Assembly: GCF_018917865.1 (NCBI RefSeq)
Contig: NZ_JAHLPM010000001.1
Coordinates: 430,700-494,699, forward strand
From: Tissierella simiarum
Lineage (GTDB): Bacteria; Bacillota; Clostridia; Tissierellales; Tissierellaceae
Length of the DNA: 64,000 nt
Direction: 5' to 3'
Positions within the stretch are counted from its first letter, which is position 1, and every line of letters begins with the position of its first letter. Positions 8,795-17,723 of this stretch are shown here, one piece after another. The notes under the pieces were generated by a model. The model saw only the letters and a program-made list of their open reading frames with translations, ran no database searches and was not told the DNA's origin. Both the position numbers and the translations under genes were made by a program.

Positions 8795-9456
8795 TTAATT
8801 AATACTTTCTTCTATCAGCTTTTCCATTTCTTTCTTTGTTAATCCCGTTACATCTATTATTTGTTCTATTGGCAAATTAATTTTAAGTAAATTTTTAGCT
8901 ACCTCAATTTTCTTTCGATTTTCTCCCAATTCTATGCCTTTTTCCATACCTCTCTCTATACCCTTTTCCATACCCTTTATAAGACCTTCTTCTCTATATC
9001 TTTCTATTATAGTCATAATAACTTCACTCCCTTCAGGATAAGACTTTTCTATCTCTTCTATTATTTCTTCAACATCTCTTTTTGTTAAATTTGATCTTGC
9101 ACTAAATATATATCTAATAAAGGTTTCAAAATACTCTATTCCTGTTTCTCTATCATCTAATTCTTGTAGATATGCTACTGCTCTATATATCGACTCTTGT
9201 AGCCCTTTGTTATCCTTTATAAATATATCTCTAAATATAGTGAGCAATATTCTAAGTTGAGCTTCACCTTTTATTTCTTCATCTGTGTATCTCGATATAT
9301 CATAAATTAAATATTCATAGTCAGGAATAAATTTTTGTACTTCTTTTGGCAAATTTTTATATCCTGTTATCATCTCTCCTAGTGTAGTTCTTGTGCTACC
9401 TCTATATTTCCAAAGGTTTCTTTAAAAAATTTATCGTAAGGATTTTGTATCTTCAT
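8795..9456 (-). pseudogene. Rpn-family (PD-(D/E)XK nuclease/transposase-like) gene with the catalytic core deleted
   Basis: A proper start exists at 9456 behind AGGTGAT and opens the family's usual MKIQNPYDKFFKETFGN, but this frame hits a stop after about 22 codons. The downstream 192-codon frame (8795-9373) is the family's C-terminal half. It contains RDVEEIIEEI, the KGMEKGIERGMEKGIELG repeat typical of Rpn tails, and a final helix pair. Between them roughly 90 residues, including the expected nuclease core, are missing and the frames no longer agree. The C-terminal open frame could still yield a fragment, but no nuclease. A smaller remnant of the same gene is at 24161-24252. Confidence 0.8.
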
Positions 9457-9523
9457 TTCATCACCTACTTATCTCTATTATACCATAGCTGTTAATATCT
9501 CACATATGTTAAACAAAAATATA

Positions 9524-9567
9524 AAAAAGTCATCACTAGCAATCATAACTGCTAATAATGACTTTCT
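9524..9567 (-). terminator. Terminator of the glucuronate (TRAP-uxa/uxu) operon
   Basis: Imperfect 15-bp arms (AAAGTCATCACTAGC / GCTAATAATGACTTT) lie downstream of the uxuB stop. On the minus strand they are followed by TTTTTTATA. Confidence 0.8.
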
Positions 9568-9624
9568 TATCTTTTCTATCTTTTCGTAAATTAGATAATA
9601 GAAAATAACTACTATATAGAAAAT

Positions 9625-10482
9625 CTATACCCCTGAATAAGCTGAAAATCCTCCGTCTACAGGTATTACAACTCCATTAACAAAGCTAGATGCTTCTTCA
9701 TTTACTAAGAATAGTAAAGCTCCAATAAGCTCTTCTGGTTTTCCAAATCTATTCATAGGTGTACTATTTAAAATTTTTCTTGACCTATCTGTATAGGAGC
9801 CATCATCATTTAATAACAAACTCTCATTCTGACTAGTTAGAAAAAATCCTGGTGCTATACCATTTACTCTAATTCCAACTTTTGATAAATGGACAGCTAA
9901 CCATTCTGTAAAGTTAGAGATAGCTGCCTTAGCACCTGAATATGCTGGTATTTTAGTTAAAGGAGTATATGCATTCATAGATGATATATTTATTATGGTA
10001 CATCCTTTTCTGCCCACCATATCTTTTGCAAATTCCTGAGATGGTAAAAATGTTCCCAAGAAGTTTAAATCAAATACAAATCTAATACCCTCTCCATCTA
10101 AGTCAAAAAAAGTTACATTATTTTCATCAGTATTGTTTAAATCTTCTTCATATAAATATTCTTTTGTAGTAGTGCCTTTAGGATGATTGCCTCCTGCTCC
10201 ATTTATTAAAATATCACAGGGTCCCAGTTTTTCTAAAATCTCAATATGAGCTTTTACTAGACTTTCTTTATTTAGTACATCTGCTACTACTCCTATTGCA
10301 ATTCCACCATTATTTTCTACATCTTTTACTTTTTCATTTATTTTATCTAAGTTTCTTCCAAGAATAGCAACTTTAGCTCCACAAGCAGCTAATGCCTCTA
10401 CCCATAAACTCCCTAGTACGCCTGTACCCCCTGTAACTACAGCTACTTTGTTACTTAAATCAATTTTAAATGGTAGTTTCAT
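9625..10482 (-). CDS. uxuB: D-mannonate oxidoreductase (fructuronate reductase), SDR type
   Basis: 285-aa short-chain dehydrogenase interconverting D-fructuronate and D-mannonate with NAD(H). The cofactor loop TGGTGVLG is at 17-24 and INGAGGNHPKG follows the fourth strand. The catalytic serine is at 167/168 and the YxxxK pair is Y181/K185. It resembles the SDR-type mannonate oxidoreductase of Bacillus (YjmF), not the long-chain E. coli UxuB. The gene follows uxuA by four bases and ends the operon. Assignment to fructuronate reduction rests on both SDR subfamily and position; the fold alone would not prove it. Confidence 0.88.
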   Translation of the reverse strand: MKLPFKIDLSNKVAVVTGGTGVLGSLWVEALAACGAKVAILGRNLDKINEKVKDVENNGGIAIGVVADVLNKESLVKAHIEILEKLGPCDILINGAGGNHPKGTTTKEYLYEEDLNNTDENNVTFFDLDGEGIRFVFDLNFLGTFLPSQEFAKDMVGRKGCTIINISSMNAYTPLTKIPAYSGAKAAISNFTEWLAVHLSKVGIRVNGIAPGFFLTSQNESLLLNDDGSYTDRSRKILNSTPMNRFGKPEELIGALLFLVNEEASSFVNGVVIPVDGGFSAYSGV

Positions 10483-10486
10483 AATC

Positions 10487-11536
10487 TCACTCCTTATTTA
10501 CATTATCTAATGTTTCCCAAATACCTGCTATATACATTGCACCAAGAGCTCTGTCATACAATCCATATCCAGGTTTACCAGTTTCACCCCAAATCATCCT
10601 GCCATGATCAGGACGAAGGTATCCATTAAATTTATTTTTATGAAGAGCTTTCATTATTTCAACTATATTTAAAGAACCACAAGATGAATAATGAGCACTT
10701 TCTTCAAAACTTCCATCGTCTAATAATTTAATGTTTCTTACATGCATAAAGTGTATTCTACCTTGTGCTGAATATTTATCCACCATTCTAACTATATTAT
10801 TAAAACTTCCACTTCCTAAAGATCCAGTACATAGAGTTAATCCATTATACTCACTATCTACGAGTTTCAAAAATCTATCTAAATTCTCTTCCGTTGTTAT
10901 AATTCTAGGCAATCCAAATATAGACCATGGTGGATCATCCGGATGTATTGCCATTTTTACGTTACTTGCTTCAGCTACTGGTATTATTTCCTTTAAAAAA
11001 TACTCTAAATTAGTCCAAAGGTCTTCTTCATCAATTTTTGAATATTTATCAAATAAATCCTTAAGGTCTTCTTTAGTATAACTTGAATCCCATCCTGGTA
11101 GTGATAATTCCCCCTTCAGTGGGTCCATCTTATTAATTTGATCCTTGTAGTACACAAGGGCAGTAGAGCCATCTTCTAATTTTTTATCTAGTTGAGATCT
11201 TGTCCAATCGAATACTGGCATAAAATTATAGCATATAACTTTTACTCCTGCTTTTCCTAGATTTATAATGTTCTGCTTGTAGTTCTCTATATATTTATCC
11301 CTGCTTGAAAAACCTAATTTTATATCTTCATGTACAGGAACACTTTCTATAACGTCAAAGTTTAAACCCGCTTTTTCAACAGTTTCTTTTACTTTGTTTA
11401 TACTTTCCATACTCCAAACTTCACCAACTGGTACATCATAGATCGCTGTTACTATACTATCCATACTAGGTATCTGTTTAATATATTCTATCTTTACTGG
11501 ATCCTCTTCTCCATACCACCTAAATGATAGTTTCAA
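10487..11536 (-). CDS. uxuA: Mannonate dehydratase
   Basis: Dehydrates D-mannonate to 2-keto-3-deoxygluconate with a divalent metal. The typical opening [13 protein letters not shown], metal/substrate motifs [15 protein letters not shown] and FMHVRN, and [11 protein letters not shown] near the C-terminus are all present. Upstream TTG/ATG codons at 11545/11542 sit only 0-3 bases from GGAGG. The TTG at 11536 is nine bases away and yields the family's usual MKxxFRWYG start, so it is preferred (349 aa). The gene starts 15 bp after uxaC and lies just before uxuB. Confidence 0.93.
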   Translation of the reverse strand: MKLSFRWYGEEDPVKIEYIKQIPSMDSIVTAIYDVPVGEVWSMESINKVKETVEKAGLNFDVIESVPVHEDIKLGFSSRDKYIENYKQNIINLGKAGVKVICYNFMPVFDWTRSQLDKKLEDGSTALVYYKDQINKMDPLKGELSLPGWDSSYTKEDLKDLFDKYSKIDEEDLWTNLEYFLKEIIPVAEASNVKMAIHPDDPPWSIFGLPRIITTEENLDRFLKLVDSEYNGLTLCTGSLGSGSFNNIVRMVDKYSAQGRIHFMHVRNIKLLDDGSFEESAHYSSCGSLNIVEIMKALHKNKFNGYLRPDHGRMIWGETGKPGYGLYDRALGAMYIAGIWETLDNVNKE

Positions 11537-11551
11537 ATACATCAACCTCCA

Positions 11552-12958
11552 TTATATCTCTATCCCAAAATACTCAACTGCATTTTTATAGCATATCTCT
11601 TCTACCATAGATCCTAATAAGTTAATATCATTTGGGACTTCTCCATTTTCTACCCAACTCCCTATTAAATTACATAGTACCCTTCTAAAATACTCATGTC
11701 TTGTATAAGATAGAAAACTTCTTGAATCTGTAACCATACCAACAAACCTTCTAAGAAGTCCTAAATTCGCCAATGACTTCATTTGTTTCTCCATTCCATC
11801 TTTTTGGTCGTTAAACCACCAACCTGATCCAAATTGAATTTTACCTGGTATACCTCCACCTTGAAAATTTCCTATCATAGTGGCTATTACATCATTATCC
11901 CTAGGATTTAAGCAATAAAGAATTGTTCTAGGTAGTTCCTTATTCATATCCATGCTATCTAAAAGCTTTGATAATTTCTTTGCTATGATTCCATCATTAA
12001 TAGAATCAAATCCGGTATCAGCACCAATCTTTTCAAACATTCTAGAATTATTATTTCTTAATGCACCAATATGAAGTTGCATAGTCCAATTTAACTTATA
12101 GAATATCTGTGACAGATTAAGTAAAGTCATAGTTTTAAATTTATCGACATCAGACTGAGTTAATTTTTCACCCTTCAATCCTTTTTGATAAATCTTTTCC
12201 ACTTCCTCTTCACTAGATACTTCAAAAAATATATCTTCTATACCATGATCAGAAATTCTACATCCTTGCTCATGAAAAAACTCCACCCTACTTTTTAATG
12301 CTTTAATAAACTCATCATAATTTTCAATTGGCATATTGCTCACTTGACCTAAGCTAGTTACCCAAGCTTTAAAACCGTTATGATCAATATTCATAGCTTT
12401 ATCTGGTCTAAATGTTGGCAATACCTTTACTTCATATTTCTGATTTTCTCTAATTATTTTGTGATACTTCAAACTATCTATAGGGTCATCTGTAGTACAT
12501 AATGCTCTTACATTTGACTTCTTTATTAACTCTAAAACAGTAAACTCATCTGATTCTAATTTTCTATTAGCTTTTTCCCAAATTTCACCTGCTGTTTCTT
12601 CACTAATTAAAACATCAATATCAAAAAATCTTTTTAACTCTAAATGAGACCAGTGATATAGAGGATTTCCTAATAGATAGGGAACTGTTTTACACCAAGC
12701 TTCAAACTTTTCATAATCTGATGCATCTCCAGTTATATATTTTTCATCTATCCCATTACTACGTAAAGCTCTCCATTTATAATGATCACCATCTAGCCAA
12801 ATCTTTGTTATATTTTCATATCTTCTATTTTCTGCAATATCTACAGGATTTAAATGACAATGATAATCAAATATTGGCATATCTTTAGCATATTTGTGAT
12901 ATAGATCTACTGCAGTCTGAGTATTAAGCAGAAAATTATCATTAATAAATTTTTTCAT
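11552..12958 (-). CDS. uxaC: Glucuronate (uronate) isomerase
   Basis: 468-aa amidohydrolase-superfamily isomerase converting D-glucuronate to D-fructuronate (the family also accepts galacturonate). It opens with the conserved FDYHCHLNP (metal-binding H33/H35) and contains SWVENGEVP, LHIGALRNNNSRMFE, LYCLNPRDND and GSGWWFNDQKDGM, all family landmarks. Start is backed by AGGAGG. It lies 31 bp after DctM. Galacturonate-branch genes uxaA and uxaB are absent here, so the locus looks dedicated to glucuronate. Confidence 0.95.
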   Translation of the reverse strand: MKKFINDNFLLNTQTAVDLYHKYAKDMPIFDYHCHLNPVDIAENRRYENITKIWLDGDHYKWRALRSNGIDEKYITGDASDYEKFEAWCKTVPYLLGNPLYHWSHLELKRFFDIDVLISEETAGEIWEKANRKLESDEFTVLELIKKSNVRALCTTDDPIDSLKYHKIIRENQKYEVKVLPTFRPDKAMNIDHNGFKAWVTSLGQVSNMPIENYDEFIKALKSRVEFFHEQGCRISDHGIEDIFFEVSSEEEVEKIYQKGLKGEKLTQSDVDKFKTMTLLNLSQIFYKLNWTMQLHIGALRNNNSRMFEKIGADTGFDSINDGIIAKKLSKLLDSMDMNKELPRTILYCLNPRDNDVIATMIGNFQGGGIPGKIQFGSGWWFNDQKDGMEKQMKSLANLGLLRRFVGMVTDSRSFLSYTRHEYFRRVLCNLIGSWVENGEVPNDINLLGSMVEEICYKNAVEYFGIEI

Positions 12959-12989
12959 CTTAAACCTCCTACCATTAAGCTTTATTTCT

Positions 12990-14294
12990 TTAATATCCTA
13001 ACAATGTAGGTAGCCAAGTACTTACTTGTGGAACAAACGTTACAATCAATAGAACAATAAATATGACTATATAATATGGTATTAATTTTTTTATTATATT
13101 CTCAAGTTTTGTCTTACCAACCTTAACCCCTACAAAGAGTATGTTTCCTACAGGAGGAGTTATAGTTCCTATACATAAATTTAGTACAATCATGATTCCA
13201 AATTGCACTGCTGACATACCTAGATTTAGGCAAACAGGCATAAAAATTGGAGTGAAAATTAATATAGCAGGAGTAATATCCATAAATGTCCCTACAAATA
13301 GTAATATGAAATTAATAATCAATAAGATAATCACAGGATTTTGACTTATCCCTAAAAGCCCATTTGAAATAGCTGAAGGAATTCCAGTAAATGCCATCAC
13401 CCATGCCATTATACTTGATACGCCAATTAAAAAAACTATCATTCCTGTAGACTCAGCACTTTCCTTAAAAATTCCATATAAATCTTTAATACTTATAGTT
13501 TTATAAAATAAAAGAGATAATATTAAACTATATAGCACTGCAATTACGGAACCTTCAGTTGCTGTAAATATACCTGATGTTATTCCTCCAATAACAATAA
13601 CTATTAGCAATAAACTTGGAATTGCCTCAAGTATTATCTTTAAGGCTTGTACCATAGTTACACGTTCTGTACTCACATATCCTTTTTTCTTTGCTATAAA
13701 AAATGCAACCACCATACATCCAAGTCCCCATAAAATTCCTGGGATGTATCCCGCCATAAACAATGCAGCTACTGATGTCCCACCGCTTACTAAAGAAAAA
13801 GTTATCAATACATTACTTGGGGGTATCAATAACCCTGTTGGTGCAGTAGCGATATTGATTGTAGCCATATCATCAGCATCATATCCTTCTTTTTCTGCAA
13901 TAGGTCCTATAATACTACCCATTGCTGAAGCTGCTGCAACTCCTGATCCTGAAATGGCTCCAAACATCATATTTGCTACAGCATTAGTGTGAGCCATTGC
14001 TCCTGGAACTCTACCTGATATAAGTTTTGCAAAATTTAATAATCTTACAGCAATTCCACCCTTATTCATAATATTACCTGCTAGAATAAAAAATGGAATA
14101 GCTATTAATGTAAATACTGATATTCCTGAAAATGTTCTTTGAGCCCCTGTAATAACTGTAGCTTCAAAATTCAAAGTAGGTAAGATAGCGAGTATTGAGG
14201 ATATTCCTAAGGAAATAGCTATGGGTACCCCTGCTATTAATAAAATTATTAAAACAATGGCTATTATCAAACCTGAAATTAGTGCGATACTCAT
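12990..14294 (-). CDS. TRAP transporter large membrane subunit (DctM family), uronate cluster
   Basis: 434-aa polytopic permease with the DctM glycine/proline motifs (MFGAISGSGVAAASAMGSII; ATAPTGLLIPPSNVL; IGTITPPVGNILFVGV). It lies one base after DctQ and 31 bp before uxaC, so it is co-transcribed with the glucuronate enzymes. By context it imports glucuronate or a related uronate. It is clearly a different paralogue from the DctM at 116-1372, sharing family motifs only. Confidence 0.93.
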   Translation of the reverse strand: MSIALISGLIIAIVLIILLIAGVPIAISLGISSILAILPTLNFEATVITGAQRTFSGISVFTLIAIPFFILAGNIMNKGGIAVRLLNFAKLISGRVPGAMAHTNAVANMMFGAISGSGVAAASAMGSIIGPIAEKEGYDADDMATINIATAPTGLLIPPSNVLITFSLVSGGTSVAALFMAGYIPGILWGLGCMVVAFFIAKKKGYVSTERVTMVQALKIILEAIPSLLLIVIVIGGITSGIFTATEGSVIAVLYSLILSLLFYKTISIKDLYGIFKESAESTGMIVFLIGVSSIMAWVMAFTGIPSAISNGLLGISQNPVIILLIINFILLFVGTFMDITPAILIFTPIFMPVCLNLGMSAVQFGIMIVLNLCIGTITPPVGNILFVGVKVGKTKLENIIKKLIPYYIVIFIVLLIVTFVPQVSTWLPTLLGY

Positions 14295-14295
14295 T

Positions 14296-14793
14296 TTATT
14301 TTCCCTCCTTACTCAAATCTTTTGGCTTAAGATCTTTAACTAATTCATTAATATTTATAATGTTATATAAAACTATCAAAATCCCTGTTATGGGAATAAT
14401 TATATATACATATGACATTGGTATACCTAAAGATGCTGTTATCTGTGTTGCTGTAAGTTTAGTAATCTTAATACCTCCATAAATCAATACCGTTAAGGCA
14501 AAAGCTATAACTAAAATTTCAGAAACTATATTTAACATTATCTTTGACTTATCTTTAAGAAAGTTTACCGCAAATTCCATTCTCATATGTTCCCTTTTTC
14601 CAAACACCAAAGCTGCAGATAATAATGCCATCCATGTAAAAGAAAAAGTTAATAATTCTTCTGAAATTGTACTGGGTGAGTTAAATACATATCTAGTCAC
14701 TATTTGATATGTTCCTATGATGGTTATAAATACAAATAAAGAAATACATGTTATCTCTAATATCTTATTTATTTTCACTTTGAAATTACTCAT
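14296..14793 (-). CDS. TRAP transporter small membrane subunit (DctQ family), uronate cluster
   Basis: 165 aa with four hydrophobic helices. The family motif region reads TISEELLTFSFTWMALLSAA, followed by KREHMRMEF in the middle of the protein. It begins one base after the DctP stop and ends two bases before the DctM start, as usual for a dctPQM operon. Confidence 0.9.
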   Translation of the reverse strand: MSNFKVKINKILEITCISLFVFITIIGTYQIVTRYVFNSPSTISEELLTFSFTWMALLSAALVFGKREHMRMEFAVNFLKDKSKIMLNIVSEILVIAFALTVLIYGGIKITKLTATQITASLGIPMSYVYIIIPITGILIVLYNIININELVKDLKPKDLSKEGK

Positions 14794-14794
14794 A

Positions 14795-15814
14795 TTATTC
14801 TAACCCCTTTACTTCTTTATTTATCTCCTGGACTTTTTCATATATGTATATTAGTTTACTATTTTGTTCTAATAACTCCTCATGTAATGGAAGTACCTTT
14901 TCTTTAAATAATTCTATATCTGTTTCTATAAATTCAACCCCCATAGATTTTGCTTCGTCTATTGCTTCTTGAATTTGAATATCCCAGTATTCCCGTTCAG
15001 TAATCGTACATAATTCTGCTGCCTCATTAAAGATTTTTCTCTCTTCTGGTGATAATTCATTTAAAAATTTAACATTACCTATTAACATATCTGGGACCAT
15101 TTGATGATGATTATATGAATAATACTTTGCTACTTCTCCATGCTTATTATTAGTCAAAGCAAGCTCATTATTTTCTCCACCATCAATAACCCCTGACTGA
15201 ATTGCAGTGTAGACTTCTCCAAAACTCATAGGTGCCGCTGCTGCACCAAATAATTCCATCATTCTTACATTGGTAGGACTTTGTTGGACTCGAATTTTTT
15301 TCCCTTTTAAATCCTCTGGAGTTCTGATTGCTGATGTTGCATAAAAATTTCTAGTACCTGCATCAAACCATGTAATTGCTTCAAATCCAGCAGCTTCTGT
15401 AGATTTAAATATACTTTCCATTAATTCTTTATCTTCCATAACTTTATGGTATGCATCTACACTATCAAACAAATAGGGCATACTAAATATTTGATAAATA
15501 TCATCGAAGGTTTCCAAATTCCCTGTGCTAGAAACTACAAAATCTATTGCTCCCGTTTGAACTAATTCAATAGCCTTATTAGATGGCCCTAATAATTCGT
15601 TAGGAAAAATTTGAATATCATATTTATCACCTAATTGGGATTCTATATGTTCTTTAAATGTCAATAAACCTATATGTTGTGGATGTGTTGATGACTGTCC
15701 ATGTGATATCCTGATAATACGTTTTCCACCAGTATTGATACTACACCCTGCTAAGTTAAATGCTAAAATCCCTACTAATAGTAAACATACTATCTTTTTT
15801 GTGAGTCTGTACAT
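14795..15814 (-). CDS. TRAP transporter solute-binding lipoprotein (DctP family), uronate cluster
   Basis: 339-aa binding protein and first gene of the glucuronate operon. An open frame extends to 15868, but GGAAAGGAG precedes the ATG at 15814 by about nine bases. That start gives a proper lipoprotein signal (MYRLTKK, hydrophobic core, LAGC with cysteine 24). DctP markers include GKKIRVQQSPTNVRMMELFG, containing the carboxylate-binding arginine, and SGVIDGGENNELAL. It probably captures glucuronate outside the membrane. The operator-bearing promoter lies 70-110 bp upstream. Confidence 0.92.
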   Translation of the reverse strand: MYRLTKKIVCLLLVGILAFNLAGCSINTGGKRIIRISHGQSSTHPQHIGLLTFKEHIESQLGDKYDIQIFPNELLGPSNKAIELVQTGAIDFVVSSTGNLETFDDIYQIFSMPYLFDSVDAYHKVMEDKELMESIFKSTEAAGFEAITWFDAGTRNFYATSAIRTPEDLKGKKIRVQQSPTNVRMMELFGAAAAPMSFGEVYTAIQSGVIDGGENNELALTNNKHGEVAKYYSYNHHQMVPDMLIGNVKFLNELSPEERKIFNEAAELCTITEREYWDIQIQEAIDEAKSMGVEFIETDIELFKEKVLPLHEELLEQNSKLIYIYEKVQEINKEVKGLE

Positions 15815-15884
15815 TGAAATACTCTCCTTTCCAACTGTTATAAATGCATAATAATTATTTTGATGCAATCGAATTTCCTTTTAT

Positions 15885-15928
15885 ATTTTATCATGTTGTA
15901 TACAAATGTCAACTTGTTGTATGCAACA
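15885..15928 (-). promoter_or_regulatory. Promoter of the glucuronate operon with two GntR-type operators
   Basis: On the minus strand TTGACA (15907-15912) and TAAAAT (15885-15890) are spaced by 16 bp. A perfect palindrome TTGTATACAA (15896-15905) fills the spacer. A near-identical TTGTATGCAA (15917-15926) lies just upstream of the -35, its centre 21 bp away, or two helical turns. Such TTGTATACAA boxes fit FadR/FCD-type GntR repressors; the candidate is encoded immediately upstream (15983-16663). Confidence 0.75.
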
Positions 15929-15940
15929 TTTTTGCTTTGT

Positions 15941-15966
15941 AAAAAACTAGCAATAATCTTGCTAGT
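15941..15966 (-). terminator. Terminator of the GntR regulator gene
   Basis: ACTAGCAA / TTGCTAGT arms with a five-base loop, followed on the minus strand by TTTTTT. It isolates gntR from the dctP promoter. Confidence 0.85.
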
Positions 15967-15982
15967 TGTGAAGGATTCTGTT

Positions 15983-16663
15983 TTATTTAAAATATTCATT
16001 ATATTTACTCACAATTTCCGTTAGATTTTCTATTCCCTCATAAATATGTTTATTGTAATATTCTTCTAATAACTCATAGTCTTTAGAAATTATAGCCTTT
16101 ATAATTTTAGTATGGTCCTCATGTATTTTGTCCAAACTATTTTTATTTTCTCTATTTGCCAATAGCCGTAATCGATTATAGTGAGGATTACCCTCAGCAA
16201 TTCTTTTCCATATACTTTCTTTATTGTCTAAATTAAATATTGCAGCATGAAATTCATTATCTGCTTCCAAAAATTTCTGTGCCATTTCTAATTCATCAAG
16301 ATTACTATTTAATATTTTATATTGTTGCAGCAATAACACATTTATCTTTACTTCTTGGGACTTTGATATATATTTTATATCCTTTATAACTGCTAACTCC
16401 AACTTTTCTCTCATATACATTATATCCGAAATTTCATCTATATCTATTAATGTAACAAAAGTACCATATTTAGATTTAACATCAATAAGTCCTTCTGATT
16501 CCAATCTATTGAATGCATCTCTAACAGGTGTTCTCGACACATTAAACCTATTAGAAGTTTCTACTTCATTTATTGTTTGTCCTGGTAATAATTCTAAAAA
16601 CATTATCTCATCTTTTAAACAATTATAAACATATTCACTTGCGGAAAGCTTTGAAGCTGTCAA
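15983..16663 (-). CDS. GntR family regulator, FadR/FCD subfamily
   Basis: 226 aa starting with TTG behind AAAGGAGG. The N-terminal winged helix-turn-helix (about 10-75) contains EVETSNRFNVSRTPVRDAFNRLESEGLI, and the C-terminal all-helical FCD ligand domain includes FLEADNEFHAAIFNLDN. It sits directly upstream of the dctP-uxu operon, whose promoter carries two TTGTAT(A/G)CAA boxes. It is probably a uronate- or fructuronate-responsive repressor like UxuR/ExuR; this is inferred from context. Confidence 0.9.
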   Translation of the reverse strand: MTASKLSASEYVYNCLKDEIMFLELLPGQTINEVETSNRFNVSRTPVRDAFNRLESEGLIDVKSKYGTFVTLIDIDEISDIMYMREKLELAVIKDIKYISKSQEVKINVLLLQQYKILNSNLDELEMAQKFLEADNEFHAAIFNLDNKESIWKRIAEGNPHYNRLRLLANRENKNSLDKIHEDHTKIIKAIISKDYELLEEYYNKHIYEGIENLTEIVSKYNEYFK

Positions 16664-16725
16664 ATCTTTTCCTCCTTTTGTAACTTGATATTATTATTTA
16701 TATTAACTTAATTGCTATAAATACA

Positions 16726-17487
16726 CTATCCCCTATAACCAAGCCCCTTTGAAATCATGCTTGAATATTTCTTCAATGCCTCGGCTACTTCCCCAACTTT
16801 CTCTTTAGTAACCCTAATAGTAGGTCCAGAAATACTTATAGCACCTTCTACTTCACCATTATGGTTAAAGACAGGAGCCCCAATGCACCTAACTCCTAAC
16901 TCATTCTCCTCATCATCTTCAGCATATCCTTGTTCTTTGATCTTACTCAACTCTTTTTTAAACTCTTCAAAACCAGTAATAGTATTCTCAGTTAATTTCT
17001 GAATATTGCTATTCTTCCATATCTCTTCTACCTCTTCGTCATCCATAAAAGCCAATATAGCCTTCCCTACTGAAGTACAGTATAATGGTGACCTTCTTCC
17101 TATAGTTGAAGCCATTCTTATGGTATTATCGGCTTCTACTTTATCTATGTAAACAATATCATTTTCATCTCTTATAACTAAGTGAACAACTTCATTTAAT
17201 TCTTCCATTAACTCCTTAGTATATGGTTTTGAAATTTTAAGTATATCAAGATCTTCAATTCGCTTTGTACCTAGTTCATAAAGTTTTAAAGATATCATAT
17301 ATTTATTTGTTATCAAGTCTTGTTCTACAAATCCCTTATAAATCAGCGTACCTAATAATCTATGAACAGTACTTTTATGAAGTTCTACCTTTTCACTTAT
17401 TTCTGTGATTCCCAAGCCTTCATTATAATTAGATATCAATTCTAATATAGATAATGCTCTATCTACAGATTGTACTACATCAATCAT
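16726..17487 (-). CDS. IclR family regulator (KdgR-like)
   Basis: 253 aa. The N-terminal winged HTH (SVDRALSILELISNYNEGLG, then KVELHKSTVHRLLGTL) is followed by the IclR effector domain, with SPLYCTSVGKAILAFM and GAISISGPTIRVT. It diverges from kdgA-kdgK, whose transcript begins with two copies of a TTTCATA palindrome. The likely role is repression of KDG/KDPG metabolism, relieved by KDG as in KdgR. It lies 62 bp upstream of the GntR gene and may be co-transcribed with it. Confidence 0.9.
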   Translation of the reverse strand: MIDVVQSVDRALSILELISNYNEGLGITEISEKVELHKSTVHRLLGTLIYKGFVEQDLITNKYMISLKLYELGTKRIEDLDILKISKPYTKELMEELNEVVHLVIRDENDIVYIDKVEADNTIRMASTIGRRSPLYCTSVGKAILAFMDDEEVEEIWKNSNIQKLTENTITGFEEFKKELSKIKEQGYAEDDEENELGVRCIGAPVFNHNGEVEGAISISGPTIRVTKEKVGEVAEALKKYSSMISKGLGYRG

Positions 17488-17550
17488 CTATTTCACTCCT
17501 AATTAAATACTTTTTTATTTTTAATTTTAAAATAATATCAGATTTATTTG

Positions 17551-17580
17551 ATTATAGCATATATTTACATGAATTGTTAA
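17551..17580 (-). promoter_or_regulatory. Probable promoter of the IclR regulator
   Basis: Minus strand TTAACA (17575-17580), 18-bp spacer, TATAAT (17551-17556), about 60 bp before the ATG. Confidence 0.5.
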
Positions 17581-17622
17581 TAATATGGATTTTTAAGTTT
17601 TATATATTTTTCAAAAATAAGT

Positions 17623-17651
17623 TTGCAATTATTTTCGTCTTTGACTATAAT
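17623..17651 (+). promoter_or_regulatory. Promoter of kdgA-kdgK
   Basis: TTGCAA (17623-17628), exactly 17 bp, then perfect TATAAT (17646-17651). The predicted transcript starts near 17658, just before the palindromes at 17664-17698. Confidence 0.7.
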
Positions 17652-17663
17652 GAAATTAACTGG

Positions 17664-17698
17664 TTTCATAATACGAATCATTGTTTCATATTATGAAA
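17664..17698. promoter_or_regulatory. Tandem palindromic operators before kdgA
   Basis: A perfect palindrome TTTCATATTATGAAA (17684-17698) and an imperfect copy TTTCATAATACGAAT (17664-17678) have centres 20 bp apart. They lie directly downstream of the kdgA -10 box, a typical roadblock repressor position. The divergent IclR protein is the obvious candidate binder. Confidence 0.65.
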
Positions 17699-17723
17699 TA
17701 GTATAGTAGAAGGAGGTTTTAGT

